Shown piece by piece: positions 17,551 to 26,016 of a DNA stretch of 64,000 nt. This DNA is from Vibrio rumoiensis. Lineage in GTDB: Bacteria > Pseudomonadota > Gammaproteobacteria > Enterobacterales > Vibrionaceae. The stretch is from positions 744,001-808,000 of the forward strand of contig NZ_AP018686.1 of assembly GCF_002218045.2 (NCBI RefSeq), written 5' to 3'. How positions within the stretch are numbered: the stretch's first letter is position 1; every line of letters starts with the position of its first letter. The position numbers and the translations under genes are program-made. Under the pieces are notes generated by a model, which worked only from the letters and a program-made list of their open reading frames with translations, ran no database searches and had not been told where the DNA came from.

Positions 17551-18318
17551 TTAACGGATATAGCTGATTGCATGGCCACTTTCAGGGTGGATAAACAAAT
17601 CCAGAGGAATACCGTATATCTGCTGCAAAACCTCTTGCTGCATTAATTCATTGGGTGCGCCACTCGCTAAGACTTTTCCAGAATGCAGCGCCACCATGTG
17701 ATCGCTAAATCTCGCGGCCATATTGATATCGTGCAACACCATAATCACCGTTAGCCCTAGCTCTTGGTTCAACTCTCGTACTAGCGCTAATAATTCATAT
17801 TGATGCGCAACGTCTAACGCTGATGTCGGTTCATCGAGCAAAATGCATTCACTCTTTTGCGCTAATAGCATCGCCATCCAAGCCCGTTGTCTCTCACCAC
17901 CAGAAAGCGTCGCCACGAAACGATCTTGCATGTGTGTTAAACCGACTTGCTCAATCGCTTGATCGATAAATTCATCATCTTGAGCACTATATCGACCCAA
18001 TAACCCTTTCCACGGATAACGACCAAAGCGCACTAATTCTCGTACTTTGACGCCATCAGTTAACGGTGGGTGTTGCGGTAAGTAGGCCACTTTAAGCGCA
18101 AATTCCTTGGCGGATAGTTCAGACAAAGGCTGGTCACCCAAAAGGATCTCGCCATCCGTCGCCGGTTGTTGCCTTGCCAGCATCTTTATCAAGGTCGATT
18201 TTCCGCTACCATTATGACCAAGCAAACTGGTCACTTTGCCCTTTTCAAAACTTAAAGAGGTCGAGCTTAGAATCGTCTTATCTTGAGTCTCAAACGTAAC
18301 ACCTTGTAATCGAAACAT
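17551..18318 (-). CDS. fhuC: FhuC-like siderophore ABC transporter ATPase
   Basis: A 255-residue ATPase of the FepC/FhuC type. Walker A GHNGSGKST near residue 34, Q-loop at LPQHPPL, signature LSGGERQRAWMA, Walker B CILLDEPTSALD, and the switch histidine in VLHDINMAA. The start at 18318 is preferred (AAGGAT just upstream, family-like MFRLQG); the longer frame to 18348 has no better site. It is the first gene of fhuCDB, 22 bases before fhuD, and is preceded by a Fur-box-like sequence. It energises uptake through FhuB. Confidence 0.92.
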   Translation of the reverse strand: MFRLQGVTFETQDKTILSSTSLSFEKGKVTSLLGHNGSGKSTLIKMLARQQPATDGEILLGDQPLSELSAKEFALKVAYLPQHPPLTDGVKVRELVRFGRYPWKGLLGRYSAQDDEFIDQAIEQVGLTHMQDRFVATLSGGERQRAWMAMLLAQKSECILLDEPTSALDVAHQYELLALVRELNQELGLTVIMVLHDINMAARFSDHMVALHSGKVLASGAPNELMQQEVLQQIYGIPLDLFIHPESGHAISYIR

Positions 18319-18352
18319 ATCCTTAAGCCCACTCAACAAAACAAACATTGCA

Positions 18353-18374
18353 AATAGTAATGATTATCATAAAC
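18353..18374 (-). promoter_or_regulatory. Fur-box-like site upstream of fhuC
   Basis: The sequence around AGTAATGATTATCATAAAC is a good Fur-box match and lies about 40 bases upstream of the fhuC start, between iucC and fhuC. It suggests that fhuCDB has its own iron-repressed promoter. Confidence 0.68.
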
Positions 18375-18481
18375 ACTATCAATACCATATTGAATTTATA
18401 TTCATTGCTATAACGTTTTTGTGATGTTTTTTCTGTAGCCATTGACCGCTAACCTGATGGATAAAAGCACTCAAGCGCCAA

Positions 18482-20230
18482 CTAGATAAGCAAAGGATTG
18501 ACGATGGGATCCGCTAATTCAGGCAATGGCCTTTCGCTGCTATCCCCTAATCCAATATTAAAGCGCACTTTATTAAGGCAAATTTTGTCAATATGAGCGG
18601 TGAGTAAATCTAACTCTTTAAAACGATCATTTAACTCTGGATGCTGCGATTGATAATCCTGCAATGTACTTTTGAGTAAGCGATAAAACTCCGGCTCATT
18701 GAAGTCAACACCTTCAAGCATCGGAGAAACAAAACGAAGTACGGTGACAAAGTGGCCGGTAAGCAAGTCATGAATAAGGTAATGAGCAGGTAAACGAACG
18801 AGGTTTTCTTGGATATCGTGATCAAGTGTCGATAGTTCTGGGTAATCTTGATCGATCAACCGAAGATCGCCATGGAAATCTTTAATCAAACATCCAGCGG
18901 GAAAGTGGTCTTCTAAAATCAAAGTAACGTTTTGACCATGTGCCACAATGCCTACGCCATATTTCACCATTAAGTGATAAATAGGCACCACCACATGAGT
19001 AAACATCGCTTTCAACCAGTCTTGTGGCGTACGTTGTGATAATTGAATTAACGCTTCGATGCATGGCATCCCCGTTAAATCTTCTTGCATTAAGGTTGCC
19101 ATCGAAAGTGGCCTTTGGTGCCGACCGAGTAAGCTTTCGGCTCGTTCTCGCCAAATACAACCCAGCATTTCTTGATAACGGTACGGCCCATCAATTTTAG
19201 ATTGGTAAGGATGAGGGCAATACACTCCGCCGATTTCTTGCTGAACACGTAAACCTAACCCACTTAGTACCGCATCATTTTCCGCAATCTCCGCCAACCA
19301 AGCGGAAATTCGAGCGCCGTGAGCAATGTATTTTCCAGGTATCCCTCGATAACAAGAAGTATTTAAAATCGTTAATGCCGTTTTGATATCGACATCGACA
19401 TTCGCTCGCTCCGCCGTTAACGTTCTGATCGACTGCTGCGCTCGCCAATTGGTAGAAGTTTCACCTAAATCGATCAGCTTATTTTCAACAAAATACTGTA
19501 AAAATTGGCTTTTCAGGTAACGTTGTAACTGCCAAGGATGAACGAGAATAATGTCGAATTTATCGAGCCCTCCCACCGGTAATTGCTCAGTTAAAACTTG
19601 CCATTCGTCTTGCGTCACAAACGAGGAGAATAGGTCTTGAATCGATAAATCCATCTTAAATCCAGAAACTGAAATCGATTTATCTACCGCTAAAAAGTGC
19701 AACTTAAAAGACTGACCTGACTCCGGAGAATAACGTTCAAGATCATGCTCTCCCCACCCTAAACGCCCTTTATTCGCGATTAGCTTAGGGTGGGCATTTA
19801 AATATCGCTGCCTTGTTATCTCATCACACTGAACAATATCGAACGCCGTCACTCCTTGCTGAACCTCTAAGCTACGCAACTCGCTCCGAAGCGTCTGTTG
19901 TATCTCTTCAAAGAAGCCTGCTAGATTCATATCAGAAATAGTGAGTAGCGATTGTAAGTCCATTAATAAATCATTGATTAAAGGAACGGGGCCGTGGCTA
20001 GATTCAATCGAATCATTATCAATATTTAACATTCCCCATACCGTTTTTTGTGCTTTAAATCGCCATTGATTTTCACCACAGTCAACTTGGTAACAGCGCT
20101 TATTCGAAGTTTGAAGGCTAAAAGATAGAGAGTCAGCCGACACATATTCAATAAGCTGCTCAAAATGAATTTCACTTAATGTTTTACTAATCAAATTACG
20201 GTTTGCTCTTTCCCAAAATAGATATGACAC
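18482..20230 (-). CDS. iucC: Aerobactin synthase IucC (NIS synthetase)
   Basis: A 582-residue NRPS-independent siderophore synthetase. It matches IucC along its length: HPKLIANKGRLGWG near residues 152-165 (nucleotide site), AQQSIRTLTAER, TSCYRGIPGKYIAHG, PYRYQEMLGCIWRE, and the C-terminal VAHGQNVTLILED and KDFHGDLRL motifs of the FhuF-like part. IucC joins the second acetyl-hydroxylysine to citrate, completing aerobactin. It is divergent from the exporter/iucAB/iucD operon and shares its Fur-regulated control region. Normally iucC sits between iucB and iucD; here it has been separated onto the other strand. Confidence 0.92.
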   Translation of the reverse strand: MSYLFWERANRNLISKTLSEIHFEQLIEYVSADSLSFSLQTSNKRCYQVDCGENQWRFKAQKTVWGMLNIDNDSIESSHGPVPLINDLLMDLQSLLTISDMNLAGFFEEIQQTLRSELRSLEVQQGVTAFDIVQCDEITRQRYLNAHPKLIANKGRLGWGEHDLERYSPESGQSFKLHFLAVDKSISVSGFKMDLSIQDLFSSFVTQDEWQVLTEQLPVGGLDKFDIILVHPWQLQRYLKSQFLQYFVENKLIDLGETSTNWRAQQSIRTLTAERANVDVDIKTALTILNTSCYRGIPGKYIAHGARISAWLAEIAENDAVLSGLGLRVQQEIGGVYCPHPYQSKIDGPYRYQEMLGCIWRERAESLLGRHQRPLSMATLMQEDLTGMPCIEALIQLSQRTPQDWLKAMFTHVVVPIYHLMVKYGVGIVAHGQNVTLILEDHFPAGCLIKDFHGDLRLIDQDYPELSTLDHDIQENLVRLPAHYLIHDLLTGHFVTVLRFVSPMLEGVDFNEPEFYRLLKSTLQDYQSQHPELNDRFKELDLLTAHIDKICLNKVRFNIGLGDSSERPLPELADPIVNPLLI

Positions 20231-20357
20231 GCAGCCTCCAATCAGCTAATAACCACAAATAAGCCATTGATATTTATTCGTATAACAAATCCATGTAGCA
20301 CGAAATAATCACCAAAAAATCCCCTTTAATGTATTGACATCCGCACCAAAGATCAAC

Positions 20358-20390
20358 AATCATAATGATAATTATTTGCATTATCATTTA
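20358..20390. promoter_or_regulatory. Overlapping Fur-box-like sites in the divergent iucC / shiF-iucAB control region
   Basis: CAATCATAATGATAATTAT and GATAATTATTTGCATTATCA overlap, giving an extended Fur-binding region in the 171 bases between divergent starts. It could repress both operons. A TTGACA-like element at 20336 may be a -35 for the plus strand. Confidence 0.7.
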
Positions 20391-20401
20391 AGTTGGTCGT
20401 T

Positions 20402-21577
20402 ATGTGGTTATATGGATCGCTATTCACATTAGGAATTAATCAAACTTTATTGATCGCGTTACTGCCTCAAATTGCGATGCTTTTTAACGTCGATGCACAA
20501 AGCAATGAACTAGGACTTATCGCGATTGCTATCAATGTCAATTTAATCAGTTACTGGATTGGCTCGGGGTTATGGGGAAAGCACCTCAATCGAATGAGTT
20601 TGACGCAAGCCTATTGGATCGCAGGAATGGGCTACATTATGTGTCATCTTTTCTTCATTGCAGCCCTACTCCACTTAACAGAACCACAACTTTGGTTAGC
20701 CGCCTTGAGCCGGTTCGGGCTTGGCTTATTCAGCAGCGCATTTATGCCAATCGGGCAGACTTACCTCGCCCATAAGCGCCCTGCTGAATTAAATAAAATA
20801 TCAAAGCTGAGTGGAGCCGCCACCCTTGGTCGCTTATTGGGGCCAGCTCTTGTGTTTTTACCTATGAGCTTAACAAGCCTGCTATTGCTTACCTTGTTGC
20901 CTATCAGCATGAGTTTATTGCTTATTAAATGGCTCGCCAAAAATAGCTTAAATTTGGTGATTTCCTCCAATAAAATTAAAGCCGTTTCATCATTGAAGCT
21001 CGCTCAGAAATATAAATTGACCTTTTTCACTGCAAGTTTAACGACGCTGTTAGTGGCCATGTATCAGCTAATGCTGGTGCCTTATTTAAGTAAGTTAGGG
21101 TTAAGTTCCGTGCAAGTTTCCGACTATCTTGCCGGTATTTTATTGGCCATTAGCGGATTAATGGCGATCAATCAAATGTGGATCATTCCTAATTTGCTGG
21201 CTCGCCCAACCCTTATTTGGCACTGCATCATCTGGCCTCTTGCGTTCTGTGGCTACATTCTCGCCACTTTTCAACATAGTTTGATACTACTAGTGATCTT
21301 TAGCGCTGCGCTGACCATTGCGTTATCCAATCTACCGGCCTGGTATTCCAAACAGTTGTTATCTATTGGGCAAGACAAACTCTATACCAGCCAACTCAGT
21401 GGCTTATTAGCGCAATCCCATTCTAGTGGCCACCTGATTGGTACTGCACTGGCTTCATTAGCCGTCTATTTAAGCATCAACGCTGAACACTTACTGATCA
21501 TGTTCATCTCAATATTGTTTCTGAGTGTGGTGTTGCTTAAACGTCAACGTCTACTCCAACCCTCAATCATCGATTAA
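20402..21577 (+). CDS. shiF: MFS transporter, probable aerobactin exporter (ShiF-like)
   Basis: A 391-residue major facilitator protein with about twelve helices. The N-terminal half has a loop-2-3-like motif (GSGLWGKHLNRMS), and a long central loop around residues 185-205 separates the halves. In enterobacteria shiF directly precedes iucABCD and exports aerobactin; the same position here, 44 bases before iucA-iucB, supports that role. The ATG at 20402 is used; a TTG three codons earlier is possible, and neither has a clear ribosome site. Confidence 0.75.
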   Translation: MWLYGSLFTLGINQTLLIALLPQIAMLFNVDAQSNELGLIAIAINVNLISYWIGSGLWGKHLNRMSLTQAYWIAGMGYIMCHLFFIAALLHLTEPQLWLAALSRFGLGLFSSAFMPIGQTYLAHKRPAELNKISKLSGAATLGRLLGPALVFLPMSLTSLLLLTLLPISMSLLLIKWLAKNSLNLVISSNKIKAVSSLKLAQKYKLTFFTASLTTLLVAMYQLMLVPYLSKLGLSSVQVSDYLAGILLAISGLMAINQMWIIPNLLARPTLIWHCIIWPLAFCGYILATFQHSLILLVIFSAALTIALSNLPAWYSKQLLSIGQDKLYTSQLSGLLAQSHSSGHLIGTALASLAVYLSINAEHLLIMFISILFLSVVLLKRQRLLQPSIID

Positions 21578-21621
21578 CCGTCCAATCATGGATCGTCATT
21601 GCTTCATATAAAGGAAAAGAT

Positions 21622-24420
21622 ATGTCTATCGACTTATTCGCTATTCCAGATAGCACAATTCAACCCGCCTCAACCCTTGGATTACAAAGCTTTTTCAATA
21701 GCTTTTCTATGGAAGAAAAAGATTGTCGTGTTGTACAGCAAGCTCTTTATATTCCGCTTGGAACGCAGCAACTCGCCTTACCATTAAGTTATGTATCGCA
21801 ACTTGGTCGTCATCGCTACCAAGGCGATATTTACTTGATAAACAATGTCAACATTCAAAACAAACAGCAGCTGAATACAGAGAGAAATCCTGCCAATAAA
21901 ATCGATTTTTCCCGCGCAATCGAATTAGTGATTTCCCATTTCTATCCCGACTTAGAACCCGCGGTTCGTGATCGTTTCTTCAACCGCGTCGGAGAATCGA
22001 CTCGCTATATCCAGCACGCCTTTCAAGCTCTAGAACGCCGCTCACTTACTGGCAATTCTGATGATACTTTCATTCAATCAGAACAATCTTTAGTTGGAGG
22101 CCATAGCATGCATCCCGCACCAAAAAGTTGTGAGCCACTAACTGAAGCGCAGCAACAGGCTTACCTTCCTGAATATGGACAAAGCTTTGCGGTTGAGTGG
22201 TTTGCCGTGCACCCAGATTACATCGCCACTCAAACAGAGACACCGCAATTACTGCACACCTTTAAGGCGCTATTACAGAGCAATTTAAGCGTGGATGGAA
22301 AAACCACAAACCATATACCCACACGAATTCAACAAGGTTGGTTAGCACTGCCAATGCATCCATTGCAAGCGGCAGAGTGGCGAGAAGATATTGAAACTCA
22401 TGGCCTGTCTGAATATGTCGTAGATTGTCAACTCAGCACGCATGGCTGGACCGCCACCTCATCCACCAGAGCGATTTATCATCCTCAACTAGCTTGGATG
22501 CTCAAAGTGTCATTGCCTGTTAAGTTGACTAACTCTTTACGACTACTCAGCGAAAAAGAAGCCAAACGCGGTGTTCAGTTTAGCCAAATATTACAAACGC
22601 CAGCCGGTCAAGAAATGCAGCAAAGAATGCCTCACACTGAATTTATTCAAGAGCCAATTTGGGCTTCTGTGAAAGATTCGAACGGACATTGCCTAGACTT
22701 GCCTTTAGTCTGCTTACGTGACAATGTCTTTCACTCCTTTACAGCACCACACACCGTACAAGCACAACCTACTACCACCCATGTTCTCGCCACCGCCAAC
22801 CAAAACCTGAATGGTAAAAGTCAAATTGGCCAATGGGTAAGAAACTATGCGCAAGAAAATCAGCTGACATTAGAGATGGCTTCTCGTCAGTGGCTGAACC
22901 AATTTATGAATCAAGTGATCCACCCGCTGTGCATCGCACGCAGTGATTACGGCATCATTTTACTCGCACACCAACAAAACATTTTATTAACGATTGAAGA
23001 TAATCTACCTGCAGGTATGAAATATCGAGATTGCCAAGGCATCGCCTTAACCGATATTGCTCTGCAACGTTTATCTGCTCTTTTTGATGGTCAAGAGCCC
23101 GAATATTATGTTTCTCGAGATAAAGTCGATCCTTATCTTTCTTATTATCTCATCGGCAATACTTTGCTCAATACGATCGCAGCCATTAGTGCCGACACCC
23201 AAGTTGACGAATGTGCATTATGGTCAGTCTGCCAACATACGTTTCGTCAATGGCGTCAGGCTCAACCTAAAGATTCCGGCTTTTATGATTACTTACTCTC
23301 TTCACCAACACTGAGTTGGAAACGTAATTTCTTCTGCTTCTTATCTGATTTCAACGAAGCTACGTTACCGGATCCTAGTCAGATCTATTGCGAAATTGAA
23401 AATCCGTTTTATGACTCTCAGCCCAAAACTCGACTGTATAAACCTTTACCAACAAATGGTCTTCAACCTCGAAATATTTGTATTGAATCATTACAGATTT
23501 TGGTTGCACAAGATCATTCACATCAACGGTTCGCTCTTTATGAGTTGGGGTTATTACAAGGAGAATTCGATATTATTCATTCGCAAGATGGCCTTTATCT
23601 CGACACAGATTTAACCGAATCAATGCTGTGGTGGAGCGCCGCTGAACATGCGTTTTATACCAGTAATAAAACGGTTCTTAATTGCGGACATTGGCCTAGT
23701 TTTATAGAACCTCACCTAACCAACGGTAAGCTATTACTCAGTACCTTTCTGCAAGTGGCGCCAATCTGGCATCAATCAGCCCAACTCACAGAATCAGCCC
23801 AACGACAAACGGCGGCCAATGGCATTTCGCATCCAACCCGTCCGTCCAAACCCGTGGGCACCGTCTTTCAGCGCTACTGTTATCACTTAAAGCGCATCGT
23901 GTCATTCCGAATGATAGAAATTGATCGTGATCTCACTACCTTCCATCAATGGCATAACCACCCTTTAACTTCGCCAGTTTGGGAGTTAGAAGGTAGTTTA
24001 GAAATGCATTCTCAATACCTAAAAAAGCTAGAGCAAGATCCGCATCAATTTGCCGTAATCGGGGAATTTGATGGCGTCGCGTTTGGATATTTTGAAGTGT
24101 ACTGGGCCGCTGAAGATCGCTTAGGGCCTTATTATGAATGCCAAGATTATGACCGAGGCGTACACATCTTAGTCGGTAATTTTGACTACCGTGGCGGCAC
24201 TTACTTTGATGCTTGGGGTAAGTCAATTCTACATTATTGCTTCTTAGTTGAACCACAAACCATGAACACCGTGGGTGAACCAAACGCGAAAAACCATCGA
24301 GTAGTCAAAATCACCGAACGTATTGGAATGAAAAAACAATTCGAATTTGATTTTCCGCATAAACGTGCTGCATTGCTGCAATGTCAACGTCACGACTTTT
24401 TTGACAACGTCATTTTTTAA
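21622..24420 (+). CDS. iucA-iucB: Fused aerobactin enzymes IucA-IucB (NIS synthetase + N6-hydroxylysine acetyltransferase)
   Basis: A 932-residue fusion. Residues 1 to about 600 are an IucA-type NIS synthetase: GGHSMHPAPKSCE near 160-172, TSSTRAIYHPQLAWMLK, and the C-terminal LLAHQQNILLTIEDNLPAGM. Residues about 615-932 equal a full-length IucB: a degenerate N-terminal part followed by a GNAT domain from about 748 (FRMIEIDRDLTTFHQW, GYFEVYWAAEDRLGPYY, RGVHILVG, EFDFPHKRAALLQC). IucB acetylates N6-hydroxylysine and IucA couples the product to citrate; fusion would channel the intermediate. There is no stop or frameshift at the junction. The start has AAGGAAAAGAT directly upstream. The two enzymes are separate in E. 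coli. Confidence 0.9.
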   Translation: MSIDLFAIPDSTIQPASTLGLQSFFNSFSMEEKDCRVVQQALYIPLGTQQLALPLSYVSQLGRHRYQGDIYLINNVNIQNKQQLNTERNPANKIDFSRAIELVISHFYPDLEPAVRDRFFNRVGESTRYIQHAFQALERRSLTGNSDDTFIQSEQSLVGGHSMHPAPKSCEPLTEAQQQAYLPEYGQSFAVEWFAVHPDYIATQTETPQLLHTFKALLQSNLSVDGKTTNHIPTRIQQGWLALPMHPLQAAEWREDIETHGLSEYVVDCQLSTHGWTATSSTRAIYHPQLAWMLKVSLPVKLTNSLRLLSEKEAKRGVQFSQILQTPAGQEMQQRMPHTEFIQEPIWASVKDSNGHCLDLPLVCLRDNVFHSFTAPHTVQAQPTTTHVLATANQNLNGKSQIGQWVRNYAQENQLTLEMASRQWLNQFMNQVIHPLCIARSDYGIILLAHQQNILLTIEDNLPAGMKYRDCQGIALTDIALQRLSALFDGQEPEYYVSRDKVDPYLSYYLIGNTLLNTIAAISADTQVDECALWSVCQHTFRQWRQAQPKDSGFYDYLLSSPTLSWKRNFFCFLSDFNEATLPDPSQIYCEIENPFYDSQPKTRLYKPLPTNGLQPRNICIESLQILVAQDHSHQRFALYELGLLQGEFDIIHSQDGLYLDTDLTESMLWWSAAEHAFYTSNKTVLNCGHWPSFIEPHLTNGKLLLSTFLQVAPIWHQSAQLTESAQRQTAANGISHPTRPSKPVGTVFQRYCYHLKRIVSFRMIEIDRDLTTFHQWHNHPLTSPVWELEGSLEMHSQYLKKLEQDPHQFAVIGEFDGVAFGYFEVYWAAEDRLGPYYECQDYDRGVHILVGNFDYRGGTYFDAWGKSILHYCFLVEPQTMNTVGEPNAKNHRVVKITERIGMKKQFEFDFPHKRAALLQCQRHDFFDNVIF

Positions 24421-24430
24421 TTTCACCACT

Positions 24431-24460
24431 GTCAGTGATGATAAACACATCATCACTGAC
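24431..24460 (+). promoter_or_regulatory. Intercistronic hairpin between iucA-iucB and iucD
   Basis: A perfect 12-bp inverted repeat, GTCAGTGATGAT / ATCATCACTGAC, with a 6-base loop (AAACAC), starts 11 bases after the iucB stop and ends 27 bases before iucD. No T run follows, so it is more likely an mRNA-stabilising or processing structure than a terminator. Confidence 0.6.
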
Positions 24461-24487
24461 ATTGCTTATACCTGTAGGGAACACATC

Positions 24488-25807
24488 ATGAAGACTCAAC
24501 CAGATTTTGATTGCCTTGGCATTGGACTTGGCCCATTTAATTTAAGCATTGCCGCATTAATTGAAGAGTCAAAAACCCAGTTGCGAACTCGGTTCTTAGA
24601 AAGAAAGCCCTCATTCAGTTGGCATCCAGGATTGCTACTCAGCGATGCTAAAATGCAAACCTCATTTTTAAAAGACTTAGTCAGTGCCGTTGACCCCACT
24701 AGCCCATACAGCTTCTTAAATTACTTGGTAAAACAACGGAAGTTTTATCCATTTTGTGCATCAGGCCAGTCCGTGATTTCTCGATTAGAATTCTCTGATT
24801 ATTTAGCCTGGACCGCACACCAGCTGCCCAACACACAATTCGACTGTCACATTGAACAGGTCGATTACTTCGATGACCACTTTGTTATTCATTCACAACA
24901 GGATCGCTATACCAGCAAAGACTTGATCATAGGAACAGGCATGCAGCCGCATATTCCAGAGTGTATCCGTGATTTAGTCTCAGACCATTGCTTTCACGCG
25001 AGCGAGCTAGCTTTAAGAGCGCCAGACTTAACGGGCAAGCGCATCGCCATCATTGGTGGTGGCCAAACGGGCGCAGACATATTTCAGCACACCTTTGACC
25101 AACATTTCGGAAAGCCAGAGCGAATTGAATGGATTTCACGCCGCCCCAACATCGAGCAGTTAGATGAAGGTTGCTTTACTGATCAATATTTCATGCCAGA
25201 TTACGTCAATCAATTTTACCACCTCGACCCAAAAAATAAGCGTAATGAAGTCTGTCATCAGAAATTAGCAAGTGACGGCGTCACGTCAGATTGCTTAAAC
25301 GGATTGTATCAGCGCCTTTATCACGACAAATACGTATTACGAACCCCTAAATGGTGGGCAATAAAACCTCATCAAAGTTTAGTCAGCAGCCAATATCGCA
25401 ATGGGGAATATCAGCTCGGTATTCAACATGGTCTCACCCAGCAGATTGAAACAATAAAAGCAGACATCGTTATATTATGTACTGGGTTTACTCATGATCT
25501 ACCTGCATGTCTTGAACATTTAAAACCTTTGATGATCACCGATCAGCACAATCGACTCGTACTGAGCAGCGACTACTGCTTACAGTGGAAAGGAATGCAA
25601 AATAACCGTATTTACATTGTAAATTCTGGTACTCATAATCACGGCATTGCCGAGCCTCAACTCAGTTTAGCAGCGTGGCGAGCGGCAAAAATCGTCAATA
25701 GTTTAAGTCAAAGAACCATTTATGAACTCAGTGAAGAACAAAACATTCTTGATTGGGGATTGGATATAGAACCTCAGCATAATTTAGCAGCAGTGAGTTC
25801 TATGTAG
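24488..25807 (+). CDS. iucD: Lysine N6-hydroxylase IucD
   Basis: A 439-residue flavin monooxygenase that hydroxylates lysine, the first step of aerobactin synthesis. FAD motif GIGLGPFNLSIAAL at residues 12-25, substrate region FSWHPGLLLSDAKMQTSFLK and DLVSAVDPTSPYSFLNYLVK, NADPH motif IIGGGQTGADIF, and the C-terminal ATGY-type motif CTGFTH then HGIAEPQLSLAAWR. The length compares with 425 in E. coli. The start is the ATG at 24488; the frame is open further upstream over the end of iucB, but the family sequence begins here. It ends the operon, with a terminator right after. Confidence 0.93.
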   Translation: MKTQPDFDCLGIGLGPFNLSIAALIEESKTQLRTRFLERKPSFSWHPGLLLSDAKMQTSFLKDLVSAVDPTSPYSFLNYLVKQRKFYPFCASGQSVISRLEFSDYLAWTAHQLPNTQFDCHIEQVDYFDDHFVIHSQQDRYTSKDLIIGTGMQPHIPECIRDLVSDHCFHASELALRAPDLTGKRIAIIGGGQTGADIFQHTFDQHFGKPERIEWISRRPNIEQLDEGCFTDQYFMPDYVNQFYHLDPKNKRNEVCHQKLASDGVTSDCLNGLYQRLYHDKYVLRTPKWWAIKPHQSLVSSQYRNGEYQLGIQHGLTQQIETIKADIVILCTGFTHDLPACLEHLKPLMITDQHNRLVLSSDYCLQWKGMQNNRIYIVNSGTHNHGIAEPQLSLAAWRAAKIVNSLSQRTIYELSEEQNILDWGLDIEPQHNLAAVSSM

Positions 25808-25814
25808 TTGAAAT

Positions 25815-25850
25815 AAATAAAGATCTAGTTTAAGGCTAGATCTTTATTTT
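25815..25850 (+). terminator. Intrinsic terminator of the iuc operon
   Basis: AAAGATCTAG (25819-25828) and CTAGATCTTT (25836-25845) form a perfect 10-bp stem with loop TTTAAGG, followed by ATTTTT. Flanking A and T runs extend the stem. Confidence 0.85.
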
Positions 25851-25854
25851 TACA

Positions 25855-25992
25855 TCATTTTTCTAATAGAAAAGACAATTCTTGCGCGGTTTTAGTTGGA
25901 ATGAATTCGGTAATATCGTATTCCGCTAATCCATGCTGATAAAAAGGATCGTCTTCAAGGCTACAAACATAAGTCAATGAAATAACGAACAT
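25855..25992 (-). pseudogene. Internally deleted YciI-family gene
   Basis: A 45-codon frame with a good ribosome site (AGGAAG). The first nine residues, MFVISLTYV, look like the start of a YciI-family protein and the rest, EDDPFYQHGLAEYDITEFIP and on, like its C-terminal end. The middle of about 45 residues is missing, including the usual conserved histidine region. This is read as an in-frame internal deletion. It could still be translated. It lies just downstream of the benE-like gene on the same strand. Confidence 0.55.
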
Positions 25993-26016
25993 AATATTAC
26001 TTCCTATTGTTATCAT

